DNA of 64,000 nt from Mycolicibacterium pulveris. GTDB taxonomy: Bacteria; Actinomycetota; Actinomycetes; Mycobacteriales; Mycobacteriaceae. The notes under the pieces are model-generated. The model ran no database searches. It was not told where the DNA came from and saw only the letters and a list, made by a program, of their open reading frames with translations. Numbering within the stretch: position 1 is the stretch's first letter; each line of letters opens with the position of its first letter. This document shows positions 59,133 through 64,000 of this stretch, in pieces. The stretch is taken from NCBI RefSeq assembly GCF_010725725.1, contig NZ_AP022599.1, positions 1,054,001 through 1,118,000 of the forward strand. Reading direction: 5' to 3'. The translations under genes and the position numbers were made by a program.

Positions 59133-61057
59133 GGCCGACCTCGGGCCCGCCTGTTGCGCAACGTGATCAGCGTGGCACCCACGAGGGCCGCCGCAGCGAC
59201 GACGCCCAGCAAGACCCACGACCACGGGAATCGGTCCTCGGCGGTCACCACATCCGGTTGCGTCGCCGCGCCGGTGGCCACCACGACGGGGCTTCGGTCG
59301 GGCACCGCGACGAGCGCGTCACCGTCGACCCGCGCCCACCGTTTGACGTCGGAGTTGATCCAGTTCAGCAGATCGTCGAGCTGCGCGGGCCCGTGGGTCG
59401 AGGTGGCGACCAGCACGGCGCGGTCACCGTCGTAGACCGTCTGCAGCGATCCGAACGGGCGGGCGGGATCCAGCGTGATCGTGGCTTCCTCGGCGGTCCC
59501 GTTGACAGTCCCGTCGACGTAAGACACGGTGATCTGCCCGCGCGAAGTTGCGTTGACGGGCAGCGTGATCCGGTCATCCGACCATCCGTCGGCGGTCACC
59601 AGCACGGCCGGGTTGGCCGACCCGACCGCATCGCCGACTGACATCACCGTGATGCCGAGGGGCCGCGCGCTGAGACGCTGGAGGGCGACCATGAGCGCCA
59701 CCGCACGCCTGGTGCCGTCGAAGCCCTCGTCGACGCCGACGTCCACCTGTGGCATCAGCGCTTGGGGCATTGACTGGAACCCGCCGGGCAGCGGCGGGTT
59801 GGCCGCGGTGCTCTGCACCGGGCTGTCGCCGTCGATGGTGAGCGTGATCGGCTGGAATTCACCGCAGCGCCCGGTGTTTCCGGCGATTCGCACCGCCACA
59901 CCGAGATTGAGGTAGCGCTGGAGCAGCTCATCGGGGACGTTGACCCAGCGGTCGATCACCCCGGACTCGTCGGTGGGCCACTGGTCGATCGTCTCGCCGG
60001 CGATCGACGCGACGAGGTCACCACCGACCGATGACGGCAACGGCGTGTACGAGCCACGCAGGTGCACCCGGATGTTGTGCGCTGACCGGCCGAGGCGCGT
60101 CTGATCCAATCCGATCGTCACCTGCGGGGCCAGCGCCGTCGCGTTCACGCCCGGTTGGCCGAGCTTGCGCAGCGTGGTCACGTCGGCAGGCAGCACCGGG
60201 CTCGATTGCAGCGGTCCGGCCACGGCCTTCGAGCTCAGCGCGAGCCGGCCCACGTCGCTGGTCAGCATCCGCACCTGATCGGAGAGCGCGTCGGCGGATC
60301 CGGTGATCTGCAGCGCGGGCACACCGGCGTCGCCCTGCAAAGCGACGCCGGCGTCGCGGCTCTCCCTGATGACGACGGTGCGCTCCAGCGGCCCGGGTGA
60401 ATTCTGGTCTGGACCAAGAGGTTTCACCGTCACCTCGGGATACTGCTCGCCGTAGTGCGCGACGACCGTGGTGGCCAGCCGCATCGCGGCCTCCGACTCC
60501 GCGCGGGTGGGTGATTCCGGTAGGTACAGGTTGAGCCGGCGCAACACCGGCGGCAGGAAGTCGGCGACCGTGGTCGGCGCGGCCTCCACCCCGCCGTACC
60601 GCACGGCGGTGTTGACGAGCCGCAGCGGATTCGACGGATCCAGGCAGTAGCCCTCGATCGGGACGAGGTAGCTTCGCAACGTCACCGTCGCCGCGTTGTC
60701 GTCGATCCTCACCCCGGTCAACGGGATCGCGACCGGCCCGCCGTCGGGAGGCAGCGGCACTCGCGACAGGGTGCGGTCGTCCTGCGTGGCCGTGATGGTG
60801 CCGACCCCCACGTTGACCGGCATCTCCACCAGCGCGTCGACGCTTTCGGGAACCAATCCTTGCGGCACCGGCACGGTGATCGACATGACACCGTGATCGC
60901 CGTAGAACGCCAACGTCGGCGTCGCGCCGAGGACATCCAGGCCGAGCGTGGGCGCGTCGGCCACCACGCCTCCGTCGCCGGGCTGCGTCCACGCCGGCGG
61001 CGCCGCCAGCGCAAGCGCCAGCATCAGGGCGCACGCCACGACCACGCCCTTCGACAA
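59129..61057 (-). CDS. BcsB-like exported membrane-anchored protein (polysaccharide synthase partner)
   Basis: This protein of about 642 residues has an N-terminal signal segment (GVVVACALMLALALAAPPAWTQ), a long beta-rich extracytoplasmic part, and a C-terminal membrane helix (WSWVLLGVVAAAALVGATLITL) with a basic tail. The domain order and phrases such as SITVPVPQGLVPESVDALVEM, LRLVNTAVRYGGVE and RLNLYLPESPTRAESEAAMRLA resemble BcsB, the carbohydrate-binding partner of cellulose synthase. The start is uncertain: I chose TTG 61057 because of the RBS GGGGGG 7 bp upstream; GTG 61078 or ATG 61126 are possible. It leads the four-gene operon. Confidence 0.78.
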   Translation of the reverse strand: MSKGVVVACALMLALALAAPPAWTQPGDGGVVADAPTLGLDVLGATPTLAFYGDHGVMSITVPVPQGLVPESVDALVEMPVNVGVGTITATQDDRTLSRVPLPPDGGPVAIPLTGVRIDDNAATVTLRSYLVPIEGYCLDPSNPLRLVNTAVRYGGVEAAPTTVADFLPPVLRRLNLYLPESPTRAESEAAMRLATTVVAHYGEQYPEVTVKPLGPDQNSPGPLERTVVIRESRDAGVALQGDAGVPALQITGSADALSDQVRMLTSDVGRLALSSKAVAGPLQSSPVLPADVTTLRKLGQPGVNATALAPQVTIGLDQTRLGRSAHNIRVHLRGSYTPLPSSVGGDLVASIAGETIDQWPTDESGVIDRWVNVPDELLQRYLNLGVAVRIAGNTGRCGEFQPITLTIDGDSPVQSTAANPPLPGGFQSMPQALMPQVDVGVDEGFDGTRRAVALMVALQRLSARPLGITVMSVGDAVGSANPAVLVTADGWSDDRITLPVNATSRGQITVSYVDGTVNGTAEEATITLDPARPFGSLQTVYDGDRAVLVATSTHGPAQLDDLLNWINSDVKRWARVDGDALVAVPDRSPVVVATGAATQPDVVTAEDRFPWSWVLLGVVAAAALVGATLITLRNRRARGRP

Positions 61058-61180
61058 ACGATGATCCCCCCGAGTCACTGCAAACCAGTATGCATGCAAT
61101 CCCGGCGCGCGACCGGAATATGACAATTTCGCGTTTCGGGACGCTACCAGCGGAAAAAGATTCGCGCGCGCCGCGGCGCG

Positions 61181-62506
61181 TCAATACTCCCGCAGGCTCT
61201 CCCGCAACGTCGTTCCCGGATAGCGGGTGCGGTAGCGTCCGCGACGCTGAAGCTCCGGGACGAGCAGTTCGGTGACGTCGTTGAAGCAGCCGGGTGTGTC
61301 GGTGGCCAGGAGCATGAACCCGTTGCAGCCGCCGTCGTCGAGGTAGTGCTCCATCTGGTCGGCGACGTCAGCCGGGGTTCCTACCGCGACGGGGGCGCCC
61401 ATCGACACCCCGTAGATCTGCGCCGCTTCCCGCACGGTCACCGGGGCGCCGTCCTTGGCCTCCAGGATCGCATCGAACAGTCCGCGGATCCCCTGCACGT
61501 CGGCGTCGACGACGTTGTCGTCGAGGCCGAGCGTGGAGAAGTCGAAACCGGTGTGGCCGGAAAGGATGCCGAGCGCGCTTTCGATCTGCACCTTCTCCAC
61601 CAACTCCGCGTACCGGTCGTTGGCGCGGGACTTGTCGCGGTCGATGACGGTTTGCAGACCGTAGATCAGCTTCACCGAGTCGGGGTCGCGGCCGTGATTG
61701 TCGGCACGGGTGCGGATGTCGTCGGCGTATGTCCGCATGCTCTTCGGCGTCGGAAAGATTCCGAACACGGATTCGGCGTGTTTGGAGGCGAACTCGCGGC
61801 CGTGGTCGGACGATCCGGCCTGCCAGAGTACCGGCCGCTTCTGGGGTGAGGGTGCGACGAAGTGGCGGCCCTTGGAGCGGAAGAACTCGCCCTGAAAGTC
61901 GATTTCACGCACCTTGGCCGGGTCGGCGAACACGCCGTTCTCGCGGTCGTAGATGATCGCGTCGTCATCCCATGAGTCCCACAGCTGGTAGCAGAGCTGC
62001 ATGTACTCCTCGACAACTTCGTAGCGCTTGTCGCGCGGCGTCAGGTTCTCCTTGCCCATCGCCTGAAACTCGCTCTTGGAGTACGACGTGACGATGTTCC
62101 AGCCGACGCGGCCGTTGGTGAGATGGTCCAGCGTCGACAGGTGCCGGGCCATCATGTACGGCGGCACAAAGGAAGTCGACAAGGTGATGCCAATGCCCAG
62201 GTGTTGGGTGAACGCTCCGACGAGGGGTACCAGCGTGGCCGGCTCATGCACCGGGCACTGGCCCGCGTACTTGACGACGGGATCCGAGCTGCCTTTGTAG
62301 GTGGTGTAGGGCGCCAGTTCGTCGGCGATGAACATCGCGTCGAACAGGCCGCGTTCCATGATGCGGCCGAGATCGCGCCAGTACTCCGGGCGTGACCAGT
62401 GATAGCCGACCTTGTCACGGGGGTGTGCCCACATGGTCGACGCGTGGTTCATCACGCCGTGCTGCACGAAGCCCAGCAGGTGCGTCTTCTTCTTGCTCTT
62501 CGTCAT
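61181..62506 (-). CDS. NtaA/SnaA/DszA-family FMNH2-dependent monooxygenase
   Basis: This 441-residue LLM-class enzyme belongs to the group that splits C-N or C-S bonds or desulfurises organics with FMNH2. It has HASTMWAHPRDKVGYHWSRPEYW, FIADELAPYTTYKG, GRVGWNIVTSYSKSEFQAMG, and PVLWQAGSSDHGREFASKHAESVF. A flavin reductase is not encoded nearby in the window. Its ATG overlaps the stop of a small membrane-protein gene (ATGA) that follows an SSS transporter, so the operon likely imports and then oxidises one compound. Confidence 0.9.
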   Translation of the reverse strand: MTKSKKKTHLLGFVQHGVMNHASTMWAHPRDKVGYHWSRPEYWRDLGRIMERGLFDAMFIADELAPYTTYKGSSDPVVKYAGQCPVHEPATLVPLVGAFTQHLGIGITLSTSFVPPYMMARHLSTLDHLTNGRVGWNIVTSYSKSEFQAMGKENLTPRDKRYEVVEEYMQLCYQLWDSWDDDAIIYDRENGVFADPAKVREIDFQGEFFRSKGRHFVAPSPQKRPVLWQAGSSDHGREFASKHAESVFGIFPTPKSMRTYADDIRTRADNHGRDPDSVKLIYGLQTVIDRDKSRANDRYAELVEKVQIESALGILSGHTGFDFSTLGLDDNVVDADVQGIRGLFDAILEAKDGAPVTVREAAQIYGVSMGAPVAVGTPADVADQMEHYLDDGGCNGFMLLATDTPGCFNDVTELLVPELQRRGRYRTRYPGTTLRESLREY

Positions 62507-62853
62507 GCCACCAGCCCCCTGGCCCGGTCGCCGCGCAGTTCCAGCACGAACGCGACGATGACCGCCGTCGCGGTGCCGAGCCCACTGAGGGCCAGCACGT
62601 ACCAGAACAGCCCGCTGTACGACGCGATGACCAACACGATGAACGAGGTGGCAACGGCCACCGACGCTTTCCAGCCGAAGCCGGGAACAATGGACACGTC
62701 TTCGGTCGCAGCGGTGCCGTATGCGTCGTCCAGCACCACATGGTTGCTGTCCAGCAGCTCGCGCCGGATCCGGAGGAAGCTTCGCGTCGCGACCGTCAGG
62801 TACGTGACAGCGAGCACGATGCCGACGGCGGCGCCGATATAGAAGATGACCAC
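62503..62853 (-). CDS. Small membrane protein (transporter-associated, unknown)
   Basis: This 116-residue protein has an N-terminal membrane segment (IFYIGAAVGIVLAVTYLTVA), a polar stretch (about 25-60), and two closely spaced hydrophobic segments (VAVATSFIVLVIASYSGLFWYVLALSGLGTATAVIVAFVL). I chose GTG 62853 with RBS AGAAAGG; a longer frame to 62919 overlaps the transporter. It sits between an SSS transporter and an NtaA-type monooxygenase. Small partner proteins of SSS transporters exist, so an accessory subunit is plausible but unproven. Confidence 0.65.
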   Translation of the reverse strand: MVIFYIGAAVGIVLAVTYLTVATRSFLRIRRELLDSNHVVLDDAYGTAATEDVSIVPGFGWKASVAVATSFIVLVIASYSGLFWYVLALSGLGTATAVIVAFVLELRGDRARGLVA

Positions 62854-62875
62854 AACTTTGCCTTTCTGATTGTCC

Positions 62876-64000
62876 TTACGCCTGGCCCGCAGGCTCGCCG
62901 ACTTCCTCAGGTGCCCCAACGTTTTTCGTGTCCAGCAGCGCGGGTTTGCCCGCCAGGCTGTCGTAGTCGAACACGGTGTTCTCCCGGAGGCTGACCACCA
63001 CCGAGACCACCGCCGACGCCGCGATCAGGGCGATGATCCCGAACAGGGGTCCATACGTGGGCCCCAGGGTTTCGCGGATCGGGCCGCCGACGACGATGCC
63101 CGCGACGACGCCTGCGACGTAACCGGTTCCGGTCATCCGGGACCAGAAGATGCTCAGCGTGACGGGCACCAGCAGGCTGGTCACGTAGAAGTAGACGGTG
63201 GTGACCAGGTTGACGTAGTCGATACCGGTCAACACCACCCCGCCGGCGATGGCGGCCGCCACGATCATGCTGCTCTTGGTGATGGTGAGCAGGCGACGCT
63301 CCGACACGCCGGGCCAGTACCGGTGCACGATGTCGACGGCCACCAGCGAGGTGACTCCGGACAGCGCGCCGTCGATGGCCGCGAAGCAGGCGTTTACCAC
63401 CACCAGGGTGTAGAGGGCGATGATGATGACGGGCAGTCCGAGGCTGGCGATCACGTAGGGCCCGATCGCGCCGTTGCCGAGCGGGCCGAGCTGCTCGGGT
63501 GCGACGTGGGCGGCGAGGCCGATGAACCCGAGCAGGCCCAACGCGAGCGGAATGGGGTAGAACCACACACCCGCCCACAGGAAACTGCGCCCCAGGTCAC
63601 GCGGCCGAATGGCCCACACCCGCTGCCAAAACGACTGGTCGGCAATGACATTGGTGAGCAGGCCGAGCGCCAGCGCCAGGCCGAAGCTGGCGGCCGTGAC
63701 AGGGTTGAGGGGGTTGAGATAGTCGTTTCCCTGTGCCTGCACCTCGTTGAAGACCAGCTCGGCTCCCCCGGCCTTGGCCAGCGCGTACAGCACCACGACC
63801 GAGGAACCGACCCCGAGCAGCAGGGTGTTGGCGGTGCCGGTGATGGCCGAGGTGGTCAGCCCACCGAAGTAGGAGTAGACGGTGACGACGACGATGCCGG
63901 TGACCACGATGCTGATCGGGGTCAGCCCGAAGATGGTGTGCATCACCAGTACCAGCCCGGCGAGGTTGATCATGATGACGCCGAGCAGGGTGCCGATCAG
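62876..64000 (-). CDS. Sodium:solute symporter (SSS family), C-terminal part
   Basis: About 375 residues of an SSS-family transporter are visible; the N-terminus lies beyond the right edge. Repeated long hydrophobic segments (about ten) include the SSS-type VVTVYSYFGGLTTSAITGTANTLLLGVGS and the central ALGLLTNVIADQSFWQRVWAIRPRDLGRSFLWAG. The latter matches the family signature region around the sixth membrane segment. The substrate cannot be deduced. It is followed at 22 bp by a small membrane protein and then an NtaA-type monooxygenase gene. Confidence 0.85.
   Translation of the reverse strand: MIGTLLGVIMINLAGLVLVMHTIFGLTPISIVVTGIVVVTVYSYFGGLTTSAITGTANTLLLGVGSSVVVLYALAKAGGAELVFNEVQAQGNDYLNPLNPVTAASFGLALALGLLTNVIADQSFWQRVWAIRPRDLGRSFLWAGVWFYPIPLALGLLGFIGLAAHVAPEQLGPLGNGAIGPYVIASLGLPVIIIALYTLVVVNACFAAIDGALSGVTSLVAVDIVHRYWPGVSERRLLTITKSSMIVAAAIAGGVVLTGIDYVNLVTTVYFYVTSLLVPVTLSIFWSRMTGTGYVAGVVAGIVVGGPIRETLGPTYGPLFGIIALIAASAVVSVVVSLRENTVFDYDSLAGKPALLDTKNVGAPEEVGEPAGQA

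Noticed and set aside
1..64000. CRISPR array, tRNA, rRNA, insertion sequence or prophage
   Set aside because: I saw no regularly spaced repeats, tRNA-like cloverleaf, transposase motif or integrase. The repeats found are isolated hairpins.

Overview
The window is high-GC actinobacterial DNA and looks like a fast-growing Mycobacterium/Mycolicibacterium. Three things point there: a YrbE/Mce cassette; the gene order sppA - sugar genes - SAM methyltransferases - secY - adk - map - sigL - rslA next to the spc ribosomal operon; and an mmsA-fadE9-mmsB block. Read in reverse, 21.0-52.9 kb follows the M. tuberculosis order Rv0711 to Rv0753c as I remember it, with some genes absent and others inserted. 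Nearly all of the window is coding, and every gene that lies wholly inside it looks intact. I saw no tRNA, rRNA, CRISPR array, insertion sequence or phage gene.

Layout. 1-1.9 kb: start of an Mce lipid-import operon (yrbE pair, first mce gene cut by the window edge). 2.4-7.1 kb: SnoaL-like protein and P450 pair, GAF-LuxR regulator, limonene-epoxide-hydrolase-type protein, tandem-domain TetR. 7.2-20.9 kb: two divergent catabolic operons. The left one encodes an LLM monooxygenase, a 2Fe-2S reductase/flavoprotein fusion, epoxide hydrolase EphB, a flavin reductase, a degenerate RibA and an SDR; this matches M. tuberculosis Rv1936-Rv1941. The right one encodes EchA13, FadE17, FadE18 and two acyl-CoA ligases fused in one chain. 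Together they suggest oxygenation, epoxide opening, CoA activation and beta-oxidation of an unknown lipid or terpenoid. 21.0-24.6 kb: valine/propionyl catabolism (mmsA-fadE9-mmsB). 24.6-28.2 kb: nitroreductase, HAD protein and a two-component system.

28.3-34.5 kb: a compact operon (ThDP enzyme, SRPBCC protein, KAS III-like enzyme, HisC-like aminotransferase, MarR) immediately downstream of sigL-rslA. The sequence TGAACT-N16-CGTATC, which resembles a SigL promoter, lies in front of both sigL and the ThDP gene. I therefore predict an undescribed SigL-controlled small-molecule pathway; this is the strongest discovery candidate.

34.6-48.7 kb: map-adk-secY, two methyltransferases, a sugar kinase/dehydrogenase/aldolase group, sppA and the spc operon (rplO to rplN). 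49-54.4 kb: sulfatase-activating enzyme, lipoprotein, AtsA arylsulfatase, and a membrane protein divergent from a TetR with twin operators. 54.4-61.1 kb: four translationally coupled genes (BcsB-like protein, polytopic membrane protein, processive GT2, GT-C-like protein), a candidate exopolysaccharide system. 61.2-64 kb: NtaA-type monooxygenase, small membrane protein and SSS transporter (cut by the edge).

Several 3' ends carry long hairpins, and two families of them recur within the window.
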